DNA from: Leptoclinus maculatus
Taxonomy: Eukaryota > Chordata > Actinopteri > Perciformes > Stichaeidae
NCBI GenBank assembly: GCA_032191485.1
Contig: JAVDOI010000008.1
Span: 17,786,674-17,850,673, forward strand
Length of the DNA: 64,000 nt
Reading direction: 5' to 3'
Below the pieces are notes generated by a model. That model saw nothing but the letters and a program-made list of their open reading frames with translations, searched no databases and was not told the DNA's origin. The translations under genes and the position numbers were made by a program. Positions 22,794-34,640 of this stretch are shown here, piece after piece. Each line of letters begins with the position of its first letter. The first letter of the stretch is position 1.

Positions 22794-25195
22794 TTATTTG
22801 TGCCATTGTGAGTGGCTTTAAAATTGACAATTTTTTTTAAATGGTGATGACGAGAGCTATAAGATAAAATCTACAGCAATGTGACACTTTCCCAACAAAG
22901 CTAAGCTTTCAAGGACAATCCTCGATGTCACTAAATGATCCTGGAAGCAGATCTAGCTGAAACCAGCTCACTAGCCACACAGGTGTACAGTGATAGTCTT
23001 CGCTCAGTTGGCTGACACCCGCTGACTGTGCAGTAGATACTATGCAGTCTGAATATTCACTATCCGATCGCGACACCTCCGTGCACCGGCTCTCGCGCAT
23101 CACAGGTGCTTCTTTTCACAGGTGACAGAAGGATGCCGAGATGGCAATATTTATTTTTTCTCTTTGTTTGAGGGCGGTTGTTTGTGATATCGCACCTCAT
23201 GCTAACTTGCAAATTATTGAGAGCCAGGGTAACAATAGCAGACGACTCTTTTGTCCTCTCACCACTCCGGTTGTGGCTGCTGATGCTGTGATTCTCCTGA
23301 AATCGACTTTGGCTGCGACACAAATGAAACAGAGAGAGAAAACACCGTCTGGAAAACCCCCTCAAGGCCCCAGTCCTTAAAGCAGTGGTCAGTCTGGAAG
23401 CTGTGGGAGATTTTGGCCAAAACAACTGCTGTTGTTTATTGAGTGTGTTCAAGTGCAAGTCCAAATTCCATGTGAGAAATGGTGTAGGCCGCCTTGCTTT
23501 TAGGTTTTAGAGATTTTATTAATTTGAAGAAGCATTCCAATGTGTGGTAAACAGGAAATAATAATTTTTTTTCATCATCTACAAACAAAACTGCTTTTCT
23601 GAAATTGAATGAGTCCAAATGTTTCTATTGCAAAAGTTACAAATAATTCAAAGCAAACTGTAAATTTGCTCTTCCCCAAGTCTGCCATTTATTTCTGTTT
23701 CTTTCTCGTGTGTACTCGCAAAAGTCCGCTGGCCTGATCTGAAGTCTCCCAACTTGTGTGAGAGAGAGTGTTGGAAAGAAAGAAAGAAAGAATGAAAGAA
23801 AGAGTGTGTACCTCGCTCCAGTTTGGAGAGATTTATGAGTGGACCAAACCAAAGAGTGTAAGAGTGTATACTCAGAGAGAGTTTGGGAGGAGAGATTTAC
23901 GATCCGCCGTACGGGTCATAATTCAAAGTTCACGCTCACATATATCACATTTTGAATCACATAGATTATGAGAGAGAACAGATTTATCATACACACAGGT
24001 AGCACATGTGCAGGCTCCAAAAAGCAGAGAAAAGCAAAAAATAAAAACCAACACAAACTCATACACCAGATGTTTTTTTCATTTTGAGGAAATGTGATCC
24101 TTACATGCAGTAAACTTGGTAATATGATGACTTTGAATTAGTGTTGGTGATTGCCTTAATCTATAATATGCAGTAACTATCCGTCTTTTTCCTGCATAAA
24201 AGTAAAAGCGCAGATTATTTATCATCAAAACATGTTTTCACAACCCGACCAACAGTCTCTAATTTTGGATAATGTCAGAATACGCTATAAATAATCTGCT
24301 TGTGACATATACATACCGTTTTTGATTGCAGCAACATCCATTCGGGTAGCGCCTTTTAATCAAGTGTTGGAATAAAAAAAAAGGGAGGGCTGCAACCATG
24401 CCTCATCCAGTCCAGTGGAAGCTCTTTTACAAGTCTATCTCGATGTAAACTTTACTTTTCTATTTCCTATGATTTACTGTTCGGAGTGTGTTAAATGTTT
24501 CATGCGCCACAGAGGCCACTCTGCTGAAACCTATTCAGCTCTGAACACACAAGCCCATCTATTTCTGTTCCTGTTTGTTAAATATTAACCACACATTCCC
24601 GCTGTCTCAGGTGTGTGTGTGTGGGTGGGTGGGTGGACGGGTGTGTGTGTGTTTGGGAGATAGAAAGAGCTACGTGTGCGACCTCTCTATTTGTGTCCGT
24701 TTGTGTGTTTGTGTGTGTGTGTTTGAGTCGTCAGGGTGTATTGGTCAGTGTAATGGTGAGGACCAATCACATCTTGGGACCTTTTGGTCCTCCTCACATT
24801 TCTGTGACTCCACTATAAAACACAGCACTTCATTAACTAGAGTTAGAATGCCTATGCTATGCTTGCTACTGAAGGTATACTGAAGGTATACACATGCTGT
24901 TTTTGCTTTTTAGTGATTGTAACAGTGAATAAAGACCTACGCGGCTATACATGGCACAGTGTTGTCCCTTAACTTCATTGTACTCTGTCTAGATCGCCAG
25001 GTGGTGGTTCACTTTTACATTGTGATCTGTAGGTTTTAGCTTCTATCTTTCTCTTTTTGTTGCTCCTGAAGCAGGACATGTTGGATATATCCAAACTCAT
25101 AATGTAATCCCTTCTGTTTCTCTTTGAAATCACTTTTTTTTCTCGTTTTTTCCTAAAAATAGATATTTCTTCAGGGAGTGCAGTTAGTGGCAGTG
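22794..25195. other. Unique non-coding sequence, no gene
   Basis: It holds a (GAAA)n tract at 23774-23803, a short TG/GGTG-rich stretch at 24611-24725, and a tandem GAAGGTATAC duplication at about 24871-24891. No exon or recognised repeat is seen. Confidence 0.45.
23774..23803. repeat. (GAAA)n microsatellite
   Basis: About seven AAAG units with one T interruption. Confidence 0.9.
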
Positions 25196-25430
25196 TGGGC
25201 TCCATTTAAAGGGGTGCTACAACGATTTAGTATTACATATTTGATTGAGTTGGAGGACTTTTGAGAAATTTCTTTTTTTAAAAGGTCGAAATCAAAACAG
25301 AGGGTGAGAATCCGACTATTTGTCTTTAGATTATGTCACGGTCCAGAAACACTAGATCCTACCTTTCCCATAATGCAACTCAATGGCGTCTGTCATTACA
25401 CTTCCTCCCCTTCCTAAATGCCCACTTCTT
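25196..25430. repeat. Probable fish dispersed repeat
   Basis: Motifs such as AAAGGGGTGCTACAACGATT, TTTCCCATAATGCAACTCAA and TGGCGTCTGTCATTACACTT resemble a percomorph interspersed repeat known to me by sequence. There is no second copy in the window to confirm it, so the call rests on recall. Confidence 0.45.
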
Positions 25431-25737
25431 ACAATCCCCACCTCCAGATTTTAACACACACTTTATGGTATAAATCTTAAGTACAAGCTGTAATAACTCT
25501 GATGGCATAACACAACTAGTTAATACTCCTTATGAATAACTTAACTTCATGTCTAAAAATCAACAACATGTTTACATGTCACAGTCATGTAAGAGCTTCA
25601 CATTATTTAAAAAACATTTCAGTTTAAATTAAATAAAATTAATAATTTAAGCAGCAGCATGGCTGATAATATACAAGAACATTCTTGATGCCAGTGATGG
25701 CAGTGAAAATTAGGCAGATTCCTCAAGCCCCACAACT

Positions 25738-25771
25738 CATCACATGATATCACAAATGATATCATGTGATG
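25738..25771. repeat. Perfect 15-bp hairpin with 4-base loop
   Basis: Arms 25738-25752 and 25757-25771 are perfectly complementary (CATCACATGATATCA and its inverse) around the loop CAAA. It is AT-rich and has no following T run, so it is not terminator-like. It could be a cruciform-forming palindrome or the end of a decayed element. Confidence 0.9.
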
Positions 25772-26099
25772 TCTTGTTGGTGTGATAGCATGTTACACTG
25801 CATATTTCAGACCGGATGCCATTCACTCAGCAAAACCACGATGATAATATCAGAGGCCACACGCTCAATGCCTCACAGTGTCTACGTTTCAATACTTAAG
25901 TTCTGTTGTGTGTGCCTGACTCAGGTAGAAGGAAACAGTGAGAATCCATATTTTGATGATGCAACGCTACTTTTTGTCTGAACCCTCTCACTGGCCTCCA
26001 CGAGACAATTAATGAGAGTGTTTTGTTTTCTGGAGGCTCAGTTCTTGTAAAAGTCAGTGTGATGAAGCTCTTGTTTCTTTTTCTTCTTCTTCTTTTTTT

Positions 26100-26250
26100 T
26101 TAAAAATCTTGACCTTGTTGGAGCCTCCATCACCCTTCCAAATGAATATTCAAAAGCCCTTAATTAAAAAACCCGCCACCCCGTCCTCTTCTGGAGCAGG
26201 ATAAACAAATCTGGGGCTGTGTTTGTTCCCTTCTGGCCCATCCTATACTC
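26100..26250. promoter_or_regulatory. Candidate AT-rich regulatory block
   Basis: Contains CAAATGAATATTCAAAAGCC and CCTTAATTAAAAAACCC in unique sequence. Weak motif-based call. Confidence 0.18.
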
Positions 26251-26398
26251 CTATTTTAATGATTTCACTTCAACCTCGGAAAAAAACCCAGGAAAAAAAA
26301 TGCAAGATGGCACGATGCAGCAGAATGTGACATAAAAAGATGAAGACAAGACATAGCTGGGGGTGAGTGAGGAGAGAAGTGGCGGTGGCAACGGAGGA

Positions 26399-26410
26399 GG
26401 GGGGGGGGGG
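26399..26410. repeat. Poly-G run (12)
   Basis: Twelve consecutive G after GGAGGAGG-type sequence. Confidence 0.96.
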
Positions 26411-26429
26411 TTGTACTGTATTTCAGAGT

Positions 26430-26575
26430 CGTGGTTAATTACAAAAAGCATTAATGTTTTATTAACCCCTTATCAGTAATTAATCATGGGTCTTTGATGT
26501 AAAGTTCAGCTTACAAAAGCACCAGGAACAAATTCTCTCATCCATATTAGCCCATTAAGCCGGCTGCTATGGACC
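26430..26575. promoter_or_regulatory. Candidate conserved non-coding element
   Basis: Contains GTGGTTAATTACAAAAAGCA, TTTTATTAACCCC and CAGTAATTAATCATGGG, then CATATTAGCCCATTAAGCC. A dense group of TAATTA cores with no repeat and no frame. Confidence 0.33.
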
Positions 26576-27030
26576 AGTCTTGCTAACTGCAGAGTGCAGG
26601 ACAGCCTCCGCAGGCATTAAAGCATTTGTTTTGACAGCGCTGTTTGTTTTCTACTCCCAGAAGCCATTGCAGTGCACCTCCAACTCCCACTAGTCTCTCA
26701 CCAAAGGAGCCAGTTTGCATTTCAAATATGATGGAGCTATTGCATATTGTGCACAAAATTCTACCTTTTCCCCCCAATGTTTCTCTGGATTCCTGTACTG
26801 CATGCATCATGTAATGCTGGACTGGCAAACACAATTAGATTTTTTGAATACAATGGTGAATTATGTACTCCCTTTCTTCACACAACAACACGGTGTTATC
26901 TGAGGTACAAGACCGCTAATCGAATCCCACAGGGACCTGGTCTGAACCAGTAAAGTGGTTGGACAGGGAAATAACACTAACATGTCAGGAAAGGCACGTT
27001 TTTAAGAAGAAATGTGCCTAGAAGGGGGAA

Positions 27031-27137
27031 GGGGGGGGGGGGCTAATAAGGCACTATAGCACTTAAAAGGTGCATCATATGCTAACATATGATAACCTGA
27101 TGAGCACAGTGTATTAATATTTCACGGGGGGGGGGGG
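27031..27137. repeat. Two poly-G runs (12 and 12)
   Basis: Runs at 27031-27042 and 27126-27137, with unique AT-rich DNA between. Confidence 0.95.
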
Positions 27138-27817
27138 CTATTTTTTAGTCAATCTGAACATGATTTAATATTTTGTTTTTTAAGAGAAGTTCATCTATTG
27201 GAGTAACTTGTTGTGCATCACAGTGCACGTCAAGAAAGAGGTTTTGACGACTTCAAAATATTTTTTTTTATTCCCGATGCAAATAAATACAATTAGTTAA
27301 AAATGTTTTTGGGCCTTTCCTTACATTTTATTTCCTATTTACACTAATTATGTAACTACTTTGGAAATGCAACAACCAGCAGAGTCACCTAATATATTAT
27401 TAGACTTAAAAGCCAACATTTAATAAATACAATGTGGGGAAATTGAAGTGGTTATATTTTCCTCTGGGCAAGTAACCCAGGTGGTGATTTGATCGTTTGT
27501 ATTAAAGTAAAATGGATCTATTCAAATTGTAATTTCCACTTCATGGCTTTGATCGGTTGCTCTGCGAAAAGAACATAACTAACTCGAACACGAGTACTTT
27601 TGTTACATTTCTCATCTAACCCACACTGGTTCATGAGCTGTCCTGAGTTGGGGAATGGATTGTTGACACCCACTGAGAGGAAGATGACCGTAGCCTTTTC
27701 ACCTACAGCCCCGGTCCTTCAGTCTCTCTCAGGGTGCTGTCTGGGGTGATCCAGAGGTTGTGGGGTGAAAGAGAGGCCGGCAGGACTGTGGGAGGGTGAT
27801 CATGAGGTCAGACACTG
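27138..27817. other. Unique non-coding sequence
   Basis: AT-rich, no gene, RNA or mobile element recognised. Confidence 0.45.
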
Positions 27818-27845
27818 GTGTGTGTGTGTGTGTGTGTGTGTGTGT
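27818..27845. repeat. (TG)n microsatellite
   Basis: A perfect TG tract on the plus strand. Confidence 0.96.
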
Positions 27846-28160
27846 AGGGGTGTTGGAGTGATAATCGGGGTGAGAGCCAGGTCAGGTTGCCTATACAGTG
27901 AGACTGGGGTGTGCTGGTTTGGGGGTCAAGCAGTGGTCACTGTGGCCCACTTTGAGGAACGTCTTTGCTCGACTGTTTGTCATCCTTTAGTGTAAACTTC
28001 AGTGCTCAGACAAACACAGGAAACACACACAGTATCCTCTTTTGCCCGTGCTGATCAGTTAGCAGTTGATGGATTGACAGCCACATCATTAGCACATCGA
28101 GACCGAAGTAAATGTCACCCCGCCTTTTCTTCCCCGTCCACACGCAGCAACCCAAACACG

Positions 28161-28162
<2 letters not shown>

Positions 28163-28228
<66 letters not shown>
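28163..28228. repeat. (CA)n microsatellite
   Basis: About 33 perfect CA units. Frames across it are repeat translations. Confidence 0.98.
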
Positions 28229-28230
<2 letters not shown>

Positions 28231-28279
28231 CATGACTTCTCCGCACATCCAGGCATGTTCTCTGCTCCCCAAAAGTACA

Positions 28280-28495
28280 GACGAGACACTGGAGGCCATG
28301 TTACCATTGTTGATGCTTTTGTTGTTATTGTTCCTGCCCGTGTTGATTAAATTAGGAAATCCTTTAAGTCGGCAGAAAAGAGGGGAGCGTTGTTTTATTA
28401 TTAAAGAGGAAAGAGACACCCCGGCAAACATTGCACCGGTTAATGAGAAGTACAGCAGAGTGCTTCAGGACTTGGAGATTTCAATAACATGGCAG
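28280..28495. promoter_or_regulatory. Candidate conserved non-coding element
   Basis: Unique sequence with GTTGATTAAATTAGG, TTTTATTATTAAAG and ACCGGTTAATGAG. It lies between a CA tract and poly-C runs. Motif-based only. Confidence 0.24.
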
Positions 28496-28499
28496 AGCA

Positions 28500-28556
28500 C
28501 CCCCCCCCCCCTCCGCCTCCCCCTGTGAGGAGGATAATACAGCAGCCCCCCCCCCC
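28500..28556. repeat. Two poly-C runs (12 and 11)
   Basis: C runs at 28500-28511 and 28546-28556. Confidence 0.95.
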
Positions 28557-28894
28557 TTCCGTCTGGTTGCGCCTTCCTTGTTTTCCTTGCTGGCAGAGCA
28601 GACTGTAGGTGCTGTCTGAGAGACAAATGTAGTTCAACAGCCTTCAGGTTTTCTTGTTGATTTCTCCCCCCTTTATATGAAAAAAAATGTTTCAGAAGAT
28701 CAGGGCTTGAACAATATGAGTTTTGGAAAACAGACACAGATATTTTGGGGATTTTTTACGCCATTTTCTTTTGAAGAAGCGTTGAATTTGCCTAATTTCC
28801 TGGTTAATCGTACTGGTGCAGTGCCCGATTGCTTTGGCCTCCGGTGCTGCTGCTCGGAACTTTCTGGAGAACCGCTCATCCAAACCACTTCACA

Positions 28895-29045
28895 CCCATA
28901 GCCGCGCTTCCTTTGGTCCTCAGCTATACACCCACCGAGTGTGAAGTCGATCGGATGGACGGTTTGTGAAAAAATCGTAGGGCATACATAGATACATACA
29001 GACAGACGGAGACTCGTTCCATTTCAGCTAGATTAACACAAGTAT
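28895..29045. repeat. Probable fish dispersed repeat
   Basis: Segments TTCCTTTGGTCCTCAG, ATACACCCACCGAGTGTGAA, GTCGATCGGATGGACGGTTT and ACAGACAGACGGAGACTCG follow in the order found in a widespread fish repeat that I recognise by motif. Only one copy is present in this window. Confidence 0.55.
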
Positions 29046-30390
29046 CCGTTGCTATCTTTATTTATTATCAGTCCTCAACCATCTTTTGACATTCAGGTTG
29101 TTCACTGAAACCCATCAAAGATGATGGGAAAAGATATCCACAGACCTTTGAGTTAGGACCTCTTAACAGACAGCTAATGTGGTACAAACCTGCAAAAAGA
29201 TGTCGTCAAGAAAACAACATTGATACTTTTTTTTATATATGACCTCAACATTTCCAAATCTTTATCTCCTGAGAGAAACTTCTGAATGTATTCTGAATGT
29301 ATTTTATTATTTGCCAGCCATTTAACCTATTAAATAGGGCTCTTAATAGACGGTGCTTTTAACTTTTAAGAGCGGACCTATCAAATGTTTAAAACCTTCT
29401 TTTGAGTACTGACTTCAGCTTTTAAACTTCGGCATTTGCTGGCTTACAAAAGCGATACCTTTCTGTCAGTTTCATCTGCAATCGCATAGCCACCACAATG
29501 CTAATGCCTGTAGAAATGCCACTTCAAGAATAATGGGCATCTCATCTTCTTTTTTTTTTTTTTTTTTTTGCTTTCCACTGTCACACAGACTGTAGCGTAG
29601 GTGGGTGCCATTGTCAGGGCAAGGTCACGTATACTGCATGTGTGGATGTATGGCAGTGTTTTTGCTTCTGTTAGTCACACTGAATATGTGTGCATGTTTG
29701 CCAGAGTGTGCGCTACTGCATCTGTTGTTTAGAGGGTCGTGTCAGACTGTGGATTCACCAGACATACTGCAACTGCATTCCCTCCTACACGACTGCTGTT
29801 TTCCCATACCGGCGTGTGTGCGCATGTGTGTGTGTGTGTGTGTGAAAGACAGCACATAATGTTTACATGCACACACTGCGAGTCTTTGACCAGGCAGGGC
29901 AGTAAACAGACAGTAATCATAAAAACATGCTGTTGATCCCTCATTGTGTTTAATCAGAGGAAGCCAGCAAAGGAAACTGAACATATATCATTATAGCTGT
30001 CTGTCAAAGGTGGCACTACAACATTACCTTCATTCATTCTGCCTTTTTAATATTGCAATTTGTACTTCTGCTGAATGTTGACTGATTTCTAAAAACATGA
30101 TTTTATGGCGTTCAGTGAACAAAGATTCATACGCTCTACTAAGACATACGGAGTGCTTTCAGAGGTCATATTCAAGATCCGTATTTAGATTTTCTTGACA
30201 TTCACGTCTGTGCTCTTATTACCACATATATCTGAACTGTGCTAACAATCACAGTTAAAACTACAAGGCTAGTGGGTCCTGATTAGCCAGATAAACTGTT
30301 CAAATATACAGAGCTGGCTCTTTTCAATAAGTAAGTGTCAATAAGTAGCCCATAGTACAAGTGTTTGAGTTGAGAGTCAAAGGCTTAAAC
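29046..30390. other. Unique non-coding sequence, no gene
   Basis: Contains T20 at 29550-29569 and a short TG tract at 29825-29843. The direct repeat TTCTGAATGTA occurs twice at about 29280-29301. No exon is recognised. Confidence 0.45.
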
Positions 30391-30870
30391 ATCACTCTCA
30401 AGTACGTATGGGAAATATGACGCTCTAGCCTTCAGCTGGTTAGCTTAGCTTAGCACAAAGACTGGAAACAGGGAGAAAAAGCTATTCCCTCGCATGTCTG
30501 TCAACCCTCCCATTTTTCCCAGTTTGCCTGTTTCTCCCCTTTAATAATTCTCCTGTAAACTTGCCGTATTTTAACCTCGATTAAACAGGTATTGTCCCCA
30601 ATAAAAAGTTATTTTGACTGAAAGTGTGAATATACTAGATATAACATGTTAACTAGAGACCTTCAGGGGTGCTGGGAGGTGGGTCTTGTCACCTTTGACA
30701 GAGCCAGGCTAACTGTTTCCCCCTCTTTCCGGTGTTTATGCTAAGCTAAGCTAACCAGCTGCTGGCTCCAGCTACATATTGAACGGACAGATGTGAGAGC
30801 AAACTTCTCATCTAACTCTTGGCAAGAAAGTGAATAAGGCTTTCCCCCAAATGTCAGACTATTCCTGTAA
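30391..30870. mobile_element. Foldback-type fish repeat (GTTAGCTTAGCTTAGC family)
   Basis: The left arm (about 30391-30480) and the reverse complement of the right arm (about 30690-30790) align: both have CTCTCA, then AATATG, then CAGCTGGTTAGCTTAGCTTA followed by GC(A)AAAGACTGGAAA-type sequence. The right end at 30850-30870, read on the minus strand, is TTACAGGAATAGTCTGACAT, matching the end I recall for a very abundant percomorph repeat. It may be a foldback element or two copies inserted in opposite orientation. No coding capacity. Confidence 0.72.
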
Positions 30871-32079
30871 CTTGAACTTCATCGGCAAACTCTAACCTTA
30901 ACATCAAGTAGCTCAAGGAGCTAGGTCTAATTAACGGAGCGAGTATTTCGTCAGAAGAGGCAGGGCTCAAAGCAGTGGGACTGCAATACTTAAGACTGAA
31001 TGGGCTAATGTCTCCCTTTTACTTTCTTATAACACCCTGCTTCCTCATTCCACAGCAAGGTTATCAGTGAGACACCGTGCCAAAGGTCAGACAAGAGTCC
31101 TCTCTGTGACCCATGACCCTGCCATGACCCAGCGACCTCAGATTCATCAGGCCGGTGTTACTTCTGAGTTCACAGGGGTCACCTACTGTTCAAAGACACA
31201 CAGACACTCCGTCAGCCATGTGGACCCTCAGATTATTATTCCTAGAAGGGCTGTCCTGCAACAACGCTCTAAACTAAAGTATGAAAAACAAAGCAAAACA
31301 CATGTCTCCGTGCCGGCATTTACACCGTTCAGCAAAGAAATGAAAAGTGAAATGTTGACTTCTCATGATGAATTATCCCTTTCTGCACCGCTGCTTTGGA
31401 GTGTGTGTGTTTTTTTGCGTATGCGTTCAGCGAGCATTATAAAATGGCATTTACATAAAATAGATAAATGTCAGGCACGCTGACAGGGATACAAAATATT
31501 TGGCGCTTCCCTGGTGTTTCAGGTTGACAAATCTACAGAGGCCACCCTTTGACCTTTTGACCGCGCCGGGCCTTATGGGTAATGATGATACTGATGGCCT
31601 GACAGCCAACTTACCCAGTGGCCATCTGGAGCAGCTGTCATGGTGGCTGATTGAGAAGGAGACCCACCACCGGCCATGCATTGATTTTTTTTTTTACCGG
31701 GATCCCACCTCCTTTTCTCAGGCTCCCTCTAGTCGGATCCTTCAGCAGCGTCCTCACCCTGAACTTTGAACTGGGAGAGAGTGTAGCTGGAGGTCACTGT
31801 CAATGCCCCTCTCGCCCATCTCCTCCACCAGCATGCACTGCAGTTAATACACACTCAGACAGACACCCACTTACTTTCCATTTAAACGTGCGCACTCAAG
31901 GTGGTGAACAACAAGACTTCTTAGTGTAAATGAGCTGCTAACTTTAATATTTAACTTTCCTCTTTATCTATGATAATAGCTTAGTTAACGAATACGCAAA
32001 ACAAAGTACATTGTTATATTAGTTTGTGTTTGGCTGGTTGTCGATAAAGAAGCACCAATAACGTACTGGTGAATGTTAC
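30871..32079. other. Unique non-coding sequence, no gene
   Basis: The frames 31067-31483 (138 codons) and 31500-31769 have no recognisable domain. 31690-31699 is a T-run. No promoter or splice pattern is seen. Confidence 0.45.
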
Positions 32080-32330
32080 TTCGGGAAATATTGTAAAATG
32101 TTTTTTTACAAGTCAGTTTGTATATAATGATTTAGCATACACAGATCAGGTTTACTATGAACTTAACTTGCGTAGTTATAGATTAAACTACCAAAGAGTA
32201 TGTGCCGTTAAAGCCAGCTCCACCTGGACCACCTACAACAGTTTCATGGTGCTTTGATGATTATATTTTTGCATTGGTCAAGATGCATTATGATGATATA
32301 TATTAATATGACACTCACGAGTCTATTTTT
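32080..32330. mobile_element. Second, diverged copy of the 22.5-kb dispersed repeat
   Basis: The core AGCTCCACCTGGACCACC followed by TACAACAGTTTCATGGTGCT at 32215-32255 aligns with 22608-22645. The following AT-rich part also aligns loosely (GCATTATGATGATATATATT against the region near 22680). The outer limits are approximate. Confidence 0.6.
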
Positions 32331-32420
32331 CCACATGATGAGAACTTTTTCATAATACTGCTGTATGCTTTGTTTACTTAAGTACACTTGTTCTTGTACA
32401 AAGACAGCTTTCTGTGTGTT

Positions 32421-32521
32421 GATGGCCGAGTGGTTCAGACACACACTGTGCCATATAACCGCAACATTTACAGTTTGACTTTTTTGGGACATACTATCAA
32501 CCGTCCAATAAAGGCTCAAAT
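32421..32521 (+). mobile_element. tRNA-derived SINE, degenerate copy
   Basis: An A-box-like TGGCCGAGTGG lies at 32423-32433. GTGCCATATAACCG then matches the region upstream of the B box in the copy at 10890-10982, and the 3' end has CCGTCCAATAAAGGC, a tail motif I associate with this fish SINE. The B box itself is lost, so it is inactive. Confidence 0.6.
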
Positions 32522-32788
32522 TAATAATTTTTCTGGGAAGAGTACAACTTAAGATGTATATCTTCATTCTCTTTTTGCCGTGACCCAGAACTCAGCCTTA
32601 TACACAACCAGACAACGGCACCAGTTGGACCCTGGCGTTTGATCCTTGGCTTGCCCTGCTGCTTTAGGACCCGTCTGTTATGTAAGCTTAATGATTGACT
32701 GAAAGTTAAATGTGTAGGGGAGCAGAGCAGGTTTTAACCATGTCCAGCTTTTCAAACAATACCCAACCCCCCGCCACCACACCTCCAA

Positions 32789-32801
32789 CCCCCCCCCCCC
32801 C
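32789..32801. repeat. Poly-C run (13)
   Basis: Thirteen C in a C/A-rich neighbourhood. Confidence 0.95.
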
Positions 32802-33079
32802 ACACACCACTTATACAGACACCTACACATAGCAGCGCTGCCGTATAGTGATCCCCATAATCCGACAGGCTCGGGGAGTGACTGATAGCTATTGTTGCGT
32901 TGGAAAGCTTTTGTCACCTGACAAAGGGCTCTGGCTTTGGCCCTCATCCCTCTGCATCATCCTCTTCCTCATCCTCTCTCTCACGGGGATATGGTGGGGC
33001 CTCAGCGCCCCATCATGATGACTGATGGAGTCTCTGGGATGGGTGAGGAGGAAGAGGGTGGGGAGGGGGGTGTGGGTGT

Positions 33080-33095
33080 GGGGGGGGGGGGGGGG
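33080..33095. repeat. Poly-G run (16)
   Basis: Sixteen consecutive G after a GGGTGTGGGTGTG lead-in. Confidence 0.97.
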
Positions 33096-33339
33096 TGATG
33101 GCACTTTCAAAGGCTATCTTCATCACAGGGAGACGTACAAGGCTGTTTACGGCATTAAGACGGTGAAAACGCTTTGAATGCAGTTTGTTCACCGTCAAAC
33201 AAGAACAAAAGCGTGAAATCTCCATTGAGAATTACCAGCTGTCTTGATTAACACATTGAATAAGGTATCGGCATCATAGAGGAGGCTCTAACCAGCCACC
33301 GGCGCGTTTCTGCTGCTCTGACACTTTTATTTTTTGCTC

Positions 33340-33620
33340 ATTTCGCTTGTTTATTGTCATGATAATGAAGTCACAGTGTTAGTGTCATCAGGAGAAATCT
33401 AGCATTTTGGCCTGGTTCCACTGCTAATGTATGCAAGAGCTACTTTTCGCCTCTCATCACTGTCAGCGAGCCACTCGCCACCAAAATGGCTCCTAATTGA
33501 GCGAATGGCAAACGGTACGCCAAGAGTTGAGCTTGTTAATGTATGAGATTCAGTATACATGCTGCAGAGATAGTAGCTGCTGAAATCTGCCCCTCGATAT
33601 GTTTCTGTGATCACCAAATC
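33340..33620. promoter_or_regulatory. Candidate conserved non-coding element
   Basis: Unique high-complexity block with GTTTATTGTCATGATAATGA, CCACTGCTAATGTATGC, CTCCTAATTGAGCG and GCTTGTTAATG. No repeat and no coding frame with a domain. Enhancer-like by motif content only. Confidence 0.3.
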
Positions 33621-33772
33621 ACCGCATGTGATAAAACGTTTCTGTTTGTGACGGCGAGGATTTCTACGTACTGTAATGAGTGGGAGTGACTGAGCACCGC
33701 TGACAAGCTTAAAGCATTATAAATGTTGGGACAATACAAACTGGCAGACTGAATGCTTGAGGTTTCTTTTCT

Positions 33773-33791
33773 CCCCCCCCCCCCCCCCCCC
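33773..33791. repeat. Poly-C run (19)
   Basis: Nineteen consecutive C on the plus strand. Confidence 0.97.
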
Positions 33792-34500
33792 GATTAAGGC
33801 AAAGACACATTTTTCCTCCTTTCCTTTCTTTCCTTTTTCGCTCCTTTTCTTGTATTCATGCCATTTATCTCAATGGCCTCTCGCTGCACTGTGGGAATAG
33901 CGGCAGCACTTGCGCCATGTGTGAGACAAAGAGAAAGGTCTGTTTCAACACCATCAATCCCACAATCCCACACAGTGACGAGCGAGAGATAGTCACCATC
34001 TGTGGACGTGTCTCTCATCGCTTCGCCTAAAAAGTAAAAACTGCACCCAGTGAAAAGTTAGTGTGAACGCCTCAGTGTGGCGTTTGTCTAGGTGTCTTGG
34101 AGATACCTCCCACTGTATTCTGCATTGCCTTGTTTGTTTTTTTAAATAGCGTGGCATTCGTGGTCCACATTGTGTGTGGTAATTTTGCACGTTGCAAAAA
34201 TACAAAGGCATTTTTCTTCCTCGGAGCGTCTGTGCCGCTCTGCCTCCGCTGTTGCTGTCTGTTTTTGCCCTCTTTCCCTCCATTCCTCCCTGTCCCTGGC
34301 TGCAGCGCAGCAGCCATTAGCTTTACAAATCCAGCCTTTGATCTCTGATTTGGGCGGGTGCCTAGCAGAGGAGGGGTACTGGCTGCATGTGTGCGTTCGT
34401 GCATGTGCGCACGCACGTACGGTGTGTGCGTCTAGCTGTCTATGTAGGCCATTTGAGGGCTAGCTGGCACTGCAGAGGAGGAGGGTTCACGACCGGTCCA
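33792..34500. other. Non-coding sequence, no gene
   Basis: 33800-33850 is T/C-rich, as is 34255-34300. Short open frames on both strands overlap and have no recognisable domain. Confidence 0.45.
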
Positions 34501-34529
34501 CTTCTGCCGAGGTATTACAGAGGGAGTCG

Positions 34530-34640
34530 ATTTCCAGGGAAGAGGCCGTGATGATAATGCTGGTTCATTTGCATTTGCACTGAGCGAATAAGCTGCCTAA
34601 TGGTTTAAATATAACTCACTTACCGCTCACTCCAAACTCC
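34530..34640. promoter_or_regulatory. Candidate regulatory block
   Basis: Contains GATGATAATGCTGGTTCATT, TTGCATTTGC and CCTAATGGTTTAAATATAAC. Short, unique and motif-rich. Confidence 0.2.

Noticed and set aside
31067..31483. 138-codon plus-strand frame
   Set aside because: Mixed composition but no domain, no promoter and no splice signals; treated as chance.
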